In this document: positions 23,191-32,545 of the stretch, piece by piece
How positions within the stretch are numbered: the stretch's first letter is position 1
How the letters are laid out: each line of letters opens with the position of its first letter
Assembly: GCA_030549175.1 (NCBI GenBank)
Contig: JAUKUA010000003.1
Span: 248,001-312,000, forward strand
Length of the DNA stretch: 64,000 nt
Origin: Lasiosphaeris hirsuta
Taxonomy: Eukaryota; Ascomycota; Sordariomycetes; Sordariales; Lasiosphaeriaceae
Reading direction: 5' to 3'
The notes under the pieces: model-generated
Seen by the model: the letters and a program-made list of their open reading frames with translations, nothing else
Databases searched by the model: none
What the model was told of the DNA's origin: nothing
Made by a program: the position numbers and the translations under genes

Positions 23191-25540
23191 AGTATATAGA
23201 AGTAAGTATACATAGTATATAAAAAAAAGGTTAAGACTACTTATATAAGATACTAGTATAGAAAGGTCTACTAAGTAACTAAGCTAAGGAACCTATAGAA
23301 AGTAATAAGATAATAGGAACGTTAAGTACCGGCGGACATTTTACTAAGTCTTACCTTAAGAAAAGAGAGACTAATAAGCCGTACGGTAATATAAGTAATA
23401 GCTATCATATACGATAAGCTAGTAATACCATAATATAACTCTAATCTCATAGATAAGAAGTACCTCGGTATCTTACGGCTAAAGCTACTACGATATATCT
23501 CGTAAAATACTAACGTTACTAAAAGAAAGGCCTACTAAGTATACTATAAAATATAAATAACTATATTAAGGCTAGATAAAGTAACGATAGCTATACTAAA
23601 GACTACCTAGTATAACAAGATAACAAGCCTAGGTAAGAAAGTAGTTAGAACTTTCTTAACCCTCATAGTTATACTTACTACCTTATATAAGACGTACTTA
23701 CGGATAGGTTAGTACCTTAGGATATAAAAAGTTATAAAAGTAGTACCTATCCCTAAGATAAGATACTCTAAGATAACTACAAAGAACCTAAGACTAATTT
23801 CACTTCTACTATATACCAGAAAAGGCCTAGAGAAGCTAATAGTAAGAAAAATAAGTATCCTAGCTATATAGAAAGGTCTCATCTATCCGTAATATATAAG
23901 TAAAGTATTATAATGGTTAGTGATAGACCTACTAGTAGTAACGATCTACGACGTAAAAGACATATAGGTAAGGGGCCTAGTCGTAGGAGTAGTCACGGCC
24001 GATATAGAAGATATCTTTAACATAGTATAAAAGTAAAGGTTAGAATAAAAGCTCGTGGAGATGGGATAAGACTATACCGTAGCTTACTTCTATATTACCT
24101 TCTTAATGGACTAGGTAGCTACAGTTAGGAGAAACCTAACAGAGGCCTAATGGCTAACATCTAATAGGTTACCACAAGGGTCTCCTCTTTTACCTATCCT
24201 TTTTATCCTATAACTCGTAGTAATAGTAAAGGACGACTAAACTTATTATTATATAGACGATGTTATAGTTATTATAACAGGTAAGATAGAGAAATCGGTC
24301 TAGACTAAACTTATAACGAGGCTCGGGAAACTCCTAACCTAAGGAAAGAGTAACGGAGTTTCTTTCGACGGCACGAAAAGCGAATATATCCTCTTTACGC
24401 CAAAGAAGGACTTAAGACCAGACATCCTCATACAAGGAGTCGTAGTATCATATAAGGAGACACTTAGGTAACTAGGAATGTAATTTAATCTATTACTATA
24501 CTTTAGGACGTACATAAAGGCGGTAACAACAAGAGGTAAGCTAACGACCGTACTCCTAGACTACATATTAAGTAAGGTTAAGGGACTAGCCCTAAAGCTT
24601 ACGGTCTAGGTAGTTAAGACGATCTTCTTACTAACGTTACTATATACGGTAGAGGTATAGTATAGCCGGCACGGTAAGTACTTCGTTAACGACACGCTAA
24701 ACGTAGTAATTAACGATAGCCTCCGAGCGGCGTTACTAACGTGGAAGATTACAAGGACCGTGGTACTATACCTAGAGTTCGGAGTTCCCACGGCCTAATA
24801 CCTAGTCAAGGCCTGGAAGGATACCTTCGTAAGAAGGCTTATCTAACTAGGCTAGACATACCCGGTAATCTGAAAGCTACATAAGCTACGTACCCTTGGT
24901 AGAAAGAGTAACACGTTCCTAGAAAAGATCGCCCGACGTGTTAGGGGGGCGCCCCCCTTACACGATGACTTCCTACGGACCAAAGGAGTTAGAAAGGAGG
25001 CCTCGATAGAGGCCCTAGCCACGGCCACTACCCTAGATAGAGAATGGCGGGTACGCCACACGGAAGAAAGGAAATGCCGACTATAGTGGTACTGGTAGGA
25101 CGGAGCCCCCGAGGACTACCGGTATTAGAAGATCTGTTGGAAGGACAGGCCACCGGAACTGGCCCTATCTCGTAAGGCCTACGTGGCCTTGTTAGCAGAA
25201 AGGACCGGCCATGGAGACTTCAAGGAGTACCATGAACGGTTTAACCACGACCCGGAGACCTAGGGACCCTACGAATATAATACTTACAAGAACCGAGGAC
25301 ACATGTTCACGTGCTCACTGAACGTAAGAGCGCTACCTAGCTACAACGGTAGCCCACTATAGATGGTATGGAGGAGGTCTAAGAAATGGCTCGGCCTGTT
25401 CGGGGGCTACGCGGATAAGTTACTAGGAAGAAAATACTGGCAACGACGAAAGCGGGAAGAAAATACCGCGTAGACTGACATTGAAGAGGAGGTCCTGGCC
25501 GGGGCCCCAGCAAATTGAGAAAAGGTGGCTTTTCCCCGCG
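23191..25540 (+). pseudogene. LINE ORF2, reverse transcriptase and C-terminal part
   Basis: The LINE reverse transcriptase is recognisable: GLPQGSPLLPILFIL at about 24166-24215 and YIDDV at 24250-24264, with the catalytic Asp pair still encoded. Further on, RTGHGDFKEYHERFNHDPET*GPYEYNTYKNRGHMFTC (about 25195-25320) matches the block near the end of many Tad-type ORF2 proteins, where a Cys/His cluster follows. Many TAG/TAA codons replace Gln or Trp. From about 24890 on, RIP damage is light. Confidence 0.8.
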
Positions 25541-25816
25541 GGGGTTTTTATGTACCTTAGGCTGATGGGTGAGCGAGCCGGGCAGGTGAGGCCCGGAAGC
25601 GGTATTTAAAGGGGGTTCGGAGCTCGGGGGAGCATGGTATTGTTGGCCCGGGGACCCCGGGCCAGGACTCTCCTATCGGTGGACTCAGGGCGGAGGATCT
25701 CCTTACCGTAGTGGGCCGTGTGCCTCAGGCGTTTGCGGGGACTTTGAGAGCCTCGCTGTGCGATTGCCCCTGCGGGGCAAAACCCTGCACAATAAAATTT
25801 CAATCAATCAATCAAT
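25541..25816 (+). other. LINE 3' UTR and CAAT-repeat tail
   Basis: GC-rich 3' UTR ending in AATAAA (about 25790) and caatcaatcaatcaat. This short tetranucleotide tail in place of poly(A) marks the 3' end of the LINE and gives its orientation. Confidence 0.8.
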
Positions 25817-25828
25817 CAGTAACGGCGC
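25817..25828. repeat. Right target-site duplication of the LINE
   Basis: cagtaacggcgc, the same as at 10028-10039. The first two bases could belong to the CAAT tail, so the certain length is 10-12. Confidence 0.85.
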
Positions 25829-26297
25829 TAAGAGTTTCGGTCGTGTACAAAAATGGCGCTTATTAGCAGTGGCGCATGATTTGACAACGACGGACTCATC
25901 AGGAATAACCCGTAACTGCAATGGCGCGCCCCACTTGGGATGGGATCTTGCTCGATAGACACACCGTCGTCTTCGATAGACGTGGCGCTTTATGAGGCGA
26001 CACTTCATGAGCCTACAGATCTCGTCGCGTGGGTGATAGGGTGGGAAGTTGGAACTTGCTCGAACACTTCTCACCGGACACGTCTTTGCCGTGTATTATT
26101 GAGAAAGATCAAGTTATTTGGTGGTAGCCTCATGCCCATCCCGTATCTCTGGTCCCATTCAATTTTCAACAGGAGCTTTACTACCTAGGCACCAAGGTAT
26201 CTGCCATAACACTTGAAATTCGGCTTGCTCCAATACCGCCACAATCCAGACTTCCTTAGGTAGTCCACCCTTTCGATTAATGCTGGAGATATCTAGC
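25829..26297. other. Intergenic, no gene seen
   Basis: Original genomic flank of the LINE. Contains short repeats of tcgatagac (25952 and 25973). No supported coding sequence. Confidence 0.5.
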
Positions 26298-26765
26298 CTA
26301 TTTCCACGCCTCAAAGACGAGCTCCTTCACCGTCTGTGGCTTTATACCTGGAAACTCTTCATTCAGAGTATGCGAAAGCTTAAAGTCAAAGACCCCCTCC
26401 TCAAACATGATACCAAAAGCAGCAAAGAAACCTTGCAGCATCTCCTTGAGGAAGAAGGGATACGTGGAGACGTGTGCCGGCAGCTGAGTGATCTTGCCAG
26501 TCCTGAGCGTGTCCAACGAGTCGGTCGTCACGGTGAACTTTGCGCCCCTGGCCTCCTCGGCGATGCGCAGGAACTCGTTCTAGGTCACCTTGTCCCCGAT
26601 GATGTACGACCTCTTCTCTCACCTGGTGGAGTCCACCAGGGCCGAGGCGTAGCGCGCAATGCCAAAGGTGTGCGTAAAGACAACCGGCACGTCGCCCGAT
26701 CCCGGAATCGCGGCCGTGTTGCTGTTTTTCTCGTTGTCTTTTGGACCGGCTGCCCCTTTTGTAGA
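26298..26765 (-). pseudogene. NmrA/isoflavone-reductase-like pseudogene, C-terminal half
   Basis: One minus frame gives DVPVVFTHTFGIARYASALVD, then a TGA (26621-26619), EKRSYIIGDKVT, a TAG (26582-26580), NEFLRIAEEARGAKFTVTTDSLDTLRTGKITQLPAH and an intact end FKLSHTLNEEFPGIKPQTVKELVFEAWK. This is the C-terminal half of an NmrA-like NAD(P)-binding protein (short atypical dehydrogenase fold, as in isoflavone reductases). Both stops fit TGG (Trp) altered by G-to-A change. The N-terminal half with the nucleotide-binding GxxGxxG motif is absent. The gene is dead and 5'-truncated. Confidence 0.75.
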
Positions 26766-27614
26766 TTATACTTGGGAGGCATAGGAATGGAGTCATTTTA
26801 TCAGCTGGAAGCAGATTAATACCGTCACCATTGGCATATGGATCTACTTTGGCAACCTTCTCCGCATTGAGAGATCGCATTGACGACGGTGCAGGACTTG
26901 TACGCTTTACCGCGCGGGTGACTCCGCCTCCCAACTTGCTACCATCCCTGCCCCCTACATGACATGACGCAAGGCAGGTACCCGTGACATAAGGCACCAA
27001 CCCGACACCATCGCACATTTGGGCGGAAGGAGCCCCATTGCTTGTGCGCGAATAGACTAATGGTGTACTCCAAATACCAACGAGTTAGGTTGCGGATAGT
27101 CTTCCATCATCGCCAACTCACTCTACGCACCTCTTGCGAGGCTGATCGTCAAAGTATTTCTACGGCTTCGCTGGTGACAAAAACATCATAGGGACCGTCA
27201 TGAAAATCTTGCCAGTAGTTCATTGACTACTACATCTTGTCTCGGTTGGTAACTGGTGGACTTTGCCTGCCAAGGACAGCTGTTGGGGGGGGGGGAGGGG
27301 CACTCTCCTTGCAGTCCTCAAAGGTAGTGTGCTTTTCCGAGTGTAGAGAAAAGAGCAAGTAAGGAAGAGTTGGTAGAAAAGGGGGGCAGAGCTTACATTA
27401 AGACACAATCGGTCACAGGACACGGATGAGCACGAGTCCAACCGGCACCATAGATGCAACAGCAAAGAGTCAGGTAGGGCATGATTCTTGTGTTCACCGA
27501 GGGCCCAGTGTCCAATCAACCAGTCGAGGTACCTAGTTAAATAGAAACTTCGCAACCCATGCCGTCTTATCAGACGCGTCCATTTTCCGCAATGTCGAAA
27601 CATCCTTGTGGGGT
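26766..27614. other. Intergenic, no gene seen
   Basis: About 850 bases. A run of ten G at about 27284-27294 is the only notable feature. An open frame at 27220-27648 on the minus strand overlaps the 3' end of the HET gene and has no family resemblance. Confidence 0.5.
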
Positions 27615-29404
27615 CTATTGCAACAAAATATTGTAATGAGCCACCCATTCAATCCGTTCTAGCAAGTCACCCGACCACCGGTCAGACCAGATACAAACAC
27701 CCAGGCGCCTGAATACAGCTTCCCCCGGAGCCCCCTGCTCTACTGGATATAGAAGGAGGCCTACATGCCTTCGGGAGAATTCTTTCTGCTTCCAGTTTGG
27801 ATTGGGTACGCCCTGGAGATGGCCTAGATGAAGCACTAGGACCTGTTGGTAGTCCATCTGAGACGGCTCGGAGCCACCATTGTGTGACCCCACGCCCCGA
27901 GACACGGGCAGCCTGAATGGATATCGGAACGCGTATGCGCGCTCGCCCTGGCCTTGGCCGTCGAAGAAGACATCAAAATCAAGCCCCATCCCGTTGCGTG
28001 CAAAGGCTGAGTTTCTCACACCGTCTTCCTGTGATGCTTGAAGCAGAGCTGGGAACCGGCAGCACGTGCCGGTGGCCACGGCGAGACCACGTTGTCCGGC
28101 GGCGATAGTAGCCAGGTCGACGGGGTCGCGGTATATCATCAAGGCGTCAGGTACAAACGACTCCTCCGTGATCTGCCATGTTGCTCTGTGCCCCGGGTCT
28201 GTGGTGTGCACAAAGTACTGGCCTAGTACCGCGCTCCGCTGGCTGATGGCCCCGGCGAATTCGGTCACGAGCACCTCCAGCGCAGGGTTTTCTTTTGGCC
28301 TCGCTGACTTGCCGACCTGAATGTTGTAGATCTGCATGATGGCATATACGCGGTCCTCATTCCTCGTCGTGGTGCGGTAGCGGGCCGTCCCGTACTGGAC
28401 GTTGGGGTTGGTGCTGAAGAGGTAGTAGAAGCCGGCTTGGAGTATCTGCTGTCTAGTTCGCCCCATCACCGATATGGCCAGATCTGATACCCTCCACGAC
28501 GTAGCCCACGTTCGCTGTAGCGCAAGTGCAGATACTAGGTCTTGGTAGACGTTCTGACAGTGGTTGATAAACATGGTCAGATAGGTGTTCTGCTCGTGGG
28601 ATGCGTCCCTGGTCCACGGGACGGGCTCGCCCTCGGCCGAGAGCACCAAAGCATCATTTCGGAGAACGACTTCCTGGAGAGTCCACAGTGAAGAGAACCA
28701 TGGGTCGCCAAATATGCAGCTGAAGGCATCATCGAGGTTCTGCACCAGCTCGTCGGGGATGGCCTGTTTGCTGTTGGGCCCGAGAAGATAGTCAGAGAAA
28801 TCTAGGCCATGCTGCTGCACAGCATCCACAGCTGTAGAGAGCTCGGCCTTGTCTAGTGAGCACAGCCAGACATAGGTATTCTTTGCTCGTTTGAAGATGC
28901 TGGCTTGCCGACCGATTTCCACGGGCGCTTGCGTGTTGAAGAAGTTGGATTCGGGGTCGTCCCGACGCTGGTCGATGCACCCAATGTCGACCCAAACCCA
29001 CTCGACGCCGCCTCGTTTGGCGATTTGCTGAATCACGTTGCTGAATGCCTCCACCGTAAAGTGTTCATCCTTTACAGGAGGGATCGCCCAAGGTGTCCCC
29101 TTGACTGGTAAAGCGGGCCAGGTCGCTGCCTCTTTGCCCTTGATCCTCCAGCGACCCCAAGTGTAGGACAGGGTGCTGTACTCGGGCTCTCTTACTTGGA
29201 GATGGTCGAGATGGTACACATTTTCGTCGTCCCTCTGGGCGGAGGTCATGGTTGGGATGTATATCAGGCGCTGTGGCCAGTAGCCGGGCACGCTGTTCCA
29301 TCCAAATGGGAGCGATCCGGATGTGAAAGGGTGGTCCTATTCTAGTGTCAGCGGGCTTCCGGAGCAGCTAGTTTCTCTTTTGGGGGGCGTGGTGACGATA
29401 CCAT
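27615..29404 (-). CDS. HET-domain protein 1
   Basis: Main exon 29336-27615, about 573 residues. The three HET blocks are clear: EYSTLSYTWGRW, WVWVDIGCIDQ and WFSSLWTLQEVVL, followed by about 300 residues of unknown fold. HET proteins act in heterokaryon incompatibility, where contact between unlike strains starts cell death. Start: the main frame has no good ATG, but upstream it reads DHPFTSGSLPFGWNSVPGYWP after a stop, and the sequence before has a GCTGAC branch site and TAG acceptor at 29337. A donor directly after an ATG at 29404-29402 would give M-DHPFTSG with a 65-base intron. That three-base first exon is inferred. The membrane-protein gene at 29827 lies upstream on the same strand. Confidence 0.82.
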
Positions 29405-29826
29405 GCTTGCACTATTCCTCTACAAATATTCAAGTTGGTAGTTCTTGGCGGCTGGGAGGTTTATAAGGGCATCCAAACGGTTCATATCGAGTGCGTGACA
29501 CGCAAGGCGTGGAGGGGTGATGGATTGGGCTCGTCGGGCCTTGGCTGTGTAGCACAAACTGCCACGTGATCTCTCTCGTGCACGTCGGGGGGGAGAGGGG
29601 GGGGGACCTGAGATCGGGTTACGAGTGCAGGAATGCAGTAGAGTGTATTTGTTGGGAGGCCAATAGGCTGGCAGTGCTCCAGCCCAGCACCTATTTCCAG
29701 ATCCAGATGCAAGCCCATTTCCAGCACCTTGCATCTCCTCCATAGCAGTAGCGACAGCAATACCACGAACATTTCTCTCCCAAAGGTACTCCCCATAGTC
29801 GTATGATTCAGCCGCCGCTACCTGAT
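29405..29826. other. Intergenic between HET 1 and membrane protein
   Basis: 422 bases, both neighbours on the minus strand; it would hold the HET 1 promoter. A G-rich tract (gggggggagagggggggg, about 29588) is present. No gene seen. Confidence 0.5.
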
Positions 29827-31071
29827 TCACGGCTGATGGCCGGGAAGCAAGGCCGAATTTGCTCGTAATATGCTCGACAACATCTCCTTCCCCGCCGCGA
29901 CGGATTGGACTGTCTCGGTCACCAGAGTAGCTTTGACGTAGCAGCTATCCCCTTCGATGTATACGGTTTTATCCCTGACGAGCGCCGCAGCGACGCGCTC
30001 TTCCGTCCTCCCCGTACCCTGCCAGCCGCACACACGCACCAAGTGCATGGCCAGGATACAATATACCTGATGGCCAAGCCAGAGGTACTGAGTCGGTTCG
30101 TTCATCCATGCTAGCAGCAATAGCCCCGCCGGAAAGTACAGCACAAAAGCGTAGACGACGGCGATGCACACAATCTCTCTGATTCGGTCGTACCGAGTCT
30201 CCCGCTTGGGATGGCCGTAGTGTCGAAAGAATTGCAGAATAGTGCCAATCTGGCCTGGCGGCGCCGTGATAAGGATGAAGCCGATAGTCGAGCAGTCCAC
30301 CTCAACCATATCGCGGAACCCGGGGAGCGCCCCGGATCTTTCTTCGAGGCTCGGACTCTCCAGCTCTTCGCGTCGGACTGTAGCGGCAGCGGCAAGTAAT
30401 CGAAGAAAGAGCGGGATGCAGAGGAAGCCAATGAGCCACAGAGGTGGACTGTCGCTGCCGGCCGAGGCGCCGAAGCGATGCCAGAGCCCAGCCGCGGTGG
30501 CCACGGCGATGGCGGATAGCTCACTGATGAGGATCCCGAGAAGTGTCCGGAAGGTCGGCCGCCGCTCCGAAACGACAACAGAGTCTCCAGCCATCTCCAG
30601 CCCGGGGCAGTGCTCTAAATGGAGCGTAAAGAAGCACCGGTGGGCTCGCACACGTTCTGACCTAGATTCTACCTTCTCCATTCTGGGCCGGACCGCACCG
30701 CTGGCGAATCTCAAGACGTGCACCCAGAAGCCATTCCGGATCTCCTTCGCCTGGCTGCAGACCTGCGGCCGCAAAGAGGAGCGGTAGTAGTACTGTATCG
30801 CCTGATTGCTGAAGAAACTTGTGCCGAGCATGTCGCCGCGCTGGTGGCCAAGATACAACCCATGGTCGCGGAAGTGGTCGAGAGCGGCGAGAGCAGCACC
30901 GTGAAGCGGCCCCGCCATGGACATAAGCAGCGCTAGTTTCGCGGTGGTGGCTGGCGACTGGCTGTTGTAGAAGCGATGCGGCCACAAGAGGCGGTCGAAG
31001 ACAGCTTCGTCGGCGACCTCGGCGCCGATGTAGCCAATGACGGCACCGAGAGCGGCTGCGAGCGCTGTCAT
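29827..31071 (-). CDS. Multi-pass membrane protein, unknown family
   Basis: 414 residues, single exon, ATG in a good context (caaaATGac). About seven hydrophobic segments: residues 1-19, 44-63, 171-192, 203-225, 254-275, 287-310 and 317-337. Between the second and third lies a soluble stretch with a basic patch (RPRMEKVESRSERVRAHR). I do not recognise a family, and no catalytic motif stands out. It lies 423 bases upstream of HET 1 and on the same strand, which makes a functional pair possible but does not prove it. Confidence 0.65.
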   Translation of the reverse strand: MTALAAALGAVIGYIGAEVADEAVFDRLLWPHRFYNSQSPATTAKLALLMSMAGPLHGAALAALDHFRDHGLYLGHQRGDMLGTSFFSNQAIQYYYRSSLRPQVCSQAKEIRNGFWVHVLRFASGAVRPRMEKVESRSERVRAHRCFFTLHLEHCPGLEMAGDSVVVSERRPTFRTLLGILISELSAIAVATAAGLWHRFGASAGSDSPPLWLIGFLCIPLFLRLLAAAATVRREELESPSLEERSGALPGFRDMVEVDCSTIGFILITAPPGQIGTILQFFRHYGHPKRETRYDRIREIVCIAVVYAFVLYFPAGLLLLAWMNEPTQYLWLGHQVYCILAMHLVRVCGWQGTGRTEERVAAALVRDKTVYIEGDSCYVKATLVTETVQSVAAGKEMLSSILRANSALLPGHQP

Positions 31072-31902
31072 TTTGCGCAGCTCGTGTCGAGGACTTCTAA
31101 CTTGGAAGAATGAAACAGCAGGGCAGCTTTGCGCTGACCACAGTGGTCAGTCCGAGTTTGCCGTTGATGATGAGTCCTTGGTGTCGGTGAAGGTCTCCTT
31201 TCGCCCACTAAATCTGGGAAATGACACTTGTTTGCCCCACTCTGCAGGTCGAAGCGCGAGCGTTGCGCGAAATGCGACCTGTGACGCTAGGTCGCACTTT
31301 GCGCGCTCAGGCAGCATCCGCCCCCCAATTATCATCCAATGCCTATGACAACCTGCACCCAAGTGATCAGGCAATCAGGATTCCGTAAGATACGGCCGGA
31401 AATAACAAACATTGGCGTTATTCCGCCACAAATGGTAGTCCCAATTAGGGAAGTGGGTCCTTGTGAAAGTATAATACACTAATACGTTATTTCACATACG
31501 GAGCTCTATAAATCATACCTTAAGCAATGCTAAAGGGTATTTAATAGTAAGAACTAATGATTACTATCAGGTACCTTTGTGGGGACATAGGGAATCTTAT
31601 AACCCTTACACAGGCCAAAGTCTTGCTAGGTTTCTGGGCTAGAATTAGGATATGCCTTACAGATGCGCTAAGCCTTGCGGGACTTGCAGCTAATTACAGA
31701 GCCCAAAAAAAGAGGATTATAAGCTTCTTAGGCCTTTTTTTCAGACCCTCTTCATTCCTACAGAAGGTCTGGCTACTGGATAAGCACTTGAATATTTTAC
31801 ACATCTACAATGTGAACACGCAACATGGCATTTTACACACATTTCAATTGCACACGCACACGTACACGCATACGGCTCAACTACGAGCTAAAAAAAATTA
31901 AT
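31072..31902. other. Intergenic, partly repeat-derived
   Basis: About 830 bases. The first 400 would carry the promoter of the membrane protein. From about 31400 the sequence becomes AT-richer and all frames are short; probably internal sequence of the element whose LTR follows. A run of cacacgcacacgtacacgcata (about 31850) is a simple repeat. Confidence 0.45.
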
Positions 31903-32212
31903 TGATATTGATTGAGGTAATTTCGCAAGGTCTATGCTCTCTGCAAGGCTTAGGCATTCTGCAAGTCTTGTACAAGCCTTTGCTGGTGGGCAACACAACG
32001 AAGGTGATAATATTGTGTGGTAGTTGTAGTTCTGACCCAGAGAAATCTCTAGCCCACCTTTTATGGGTGGCCACACCAGAACCACGCTAAGCTATCTACT
32101 CATCAGAGGCAGCTACACCTTCTGGAAGGCCATTCACCAGAGGCCACCATTCGGAGGCCACCATTCACTGGAGACCACCATTCGCTGGAGGCCACCATTC
32201 ACTCTTCCAACA
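31903..32212 (-). mobile_element. Copia-type LTR-like fragment
   Basis: Read on the minus strand it begins TGTTGGAAGAG, a common start of fungal copia LTRs, has a TATA-like CCCATAAAAGG about 150 bases in, and can end at ...CAATCAATATCA. No target-site duplication was found, so the left edge (31903) is uncertain. Near the start it carries four degenerate repeats of ccaccattc about 17-18 bases apart (32140-32200). Confidence 0.4.
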
Positions 32213-32545
32213 ACCTTAGGTGGCCAGTGCGAGCCTTAGACACCCTTCACAGGGCTTTCAAGACTCCCTGTATTCCCGCCAAGGTATGTTATGTGTCTTA
32301 TTACGGCCACATTATCCATCGAGGTATCTAGGTAGGTAGGCTATAGTCTACCTGATAAACCGATGGCTCCGAGTCTTACAGCTTCAAACTCAAGCTGAAA
32401 AACAGAAAGCACAAGGTCAAGTAATGATCATAACATCGTTATTAGTCTACCAAGTGCCAATCGCGGCTAATGACGGACCTATGCTCCCGCGTGGTTGCTA
32501 ACCAACGTCCTGGTATCTTTTTCACATCCCTTTCTTTATCTGTAC
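32213..32545. other. Intergenic, no gene seen
   Basis: 333 bases between the LTR-like fragment and the stop of the next minus-strand gene. Nothing recognisable. Confidence 0.5.

Larger units (their letters stand above)
10040..25816 (+). mobile_element. Tad-type LINE, RIP-mutated, split by a chromovirus
   Basis: A non-LTR retrotransposon of about 6.2 kb once the 9.6-kb insertion and one copy of its target duplication are removed. It has a 5' UTR from 10040, an ORF1 from about 10199, an endonuclease-like region just before 13589, a reverse transcriptase after 23190 and a 3' end with AATAAA and a short CAAT repeat, a tail form found in Tad-clade elements. It is flanked by a 12-base duplication. 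Most of it is TpA-rich with CpA and TpG scarce, the product of RIP on both strands; the first 500 and last 900 bases are much less affected. No frame is intact. Confidence 0.88.

Noticed and set aside
26401..27018. 205-codon minus-strand frame
   Set aside because: Overlaps the NmrA-like pseudogene in another frame; the NmrA frame has family motifs, this one none.
27220..27648. 142-codon minus-strand frame at the 3' side of HET 1
   Set aside because: Includes a homopolymer C/G tract and no domain; overlaps the HET 1 end.
31903..32212. Calling the segment a complete solo copia LTR
   Set aside because: Starts and TATA fit, but no matching five-base flanks were found, so only an LTR-like fragment is claimed.
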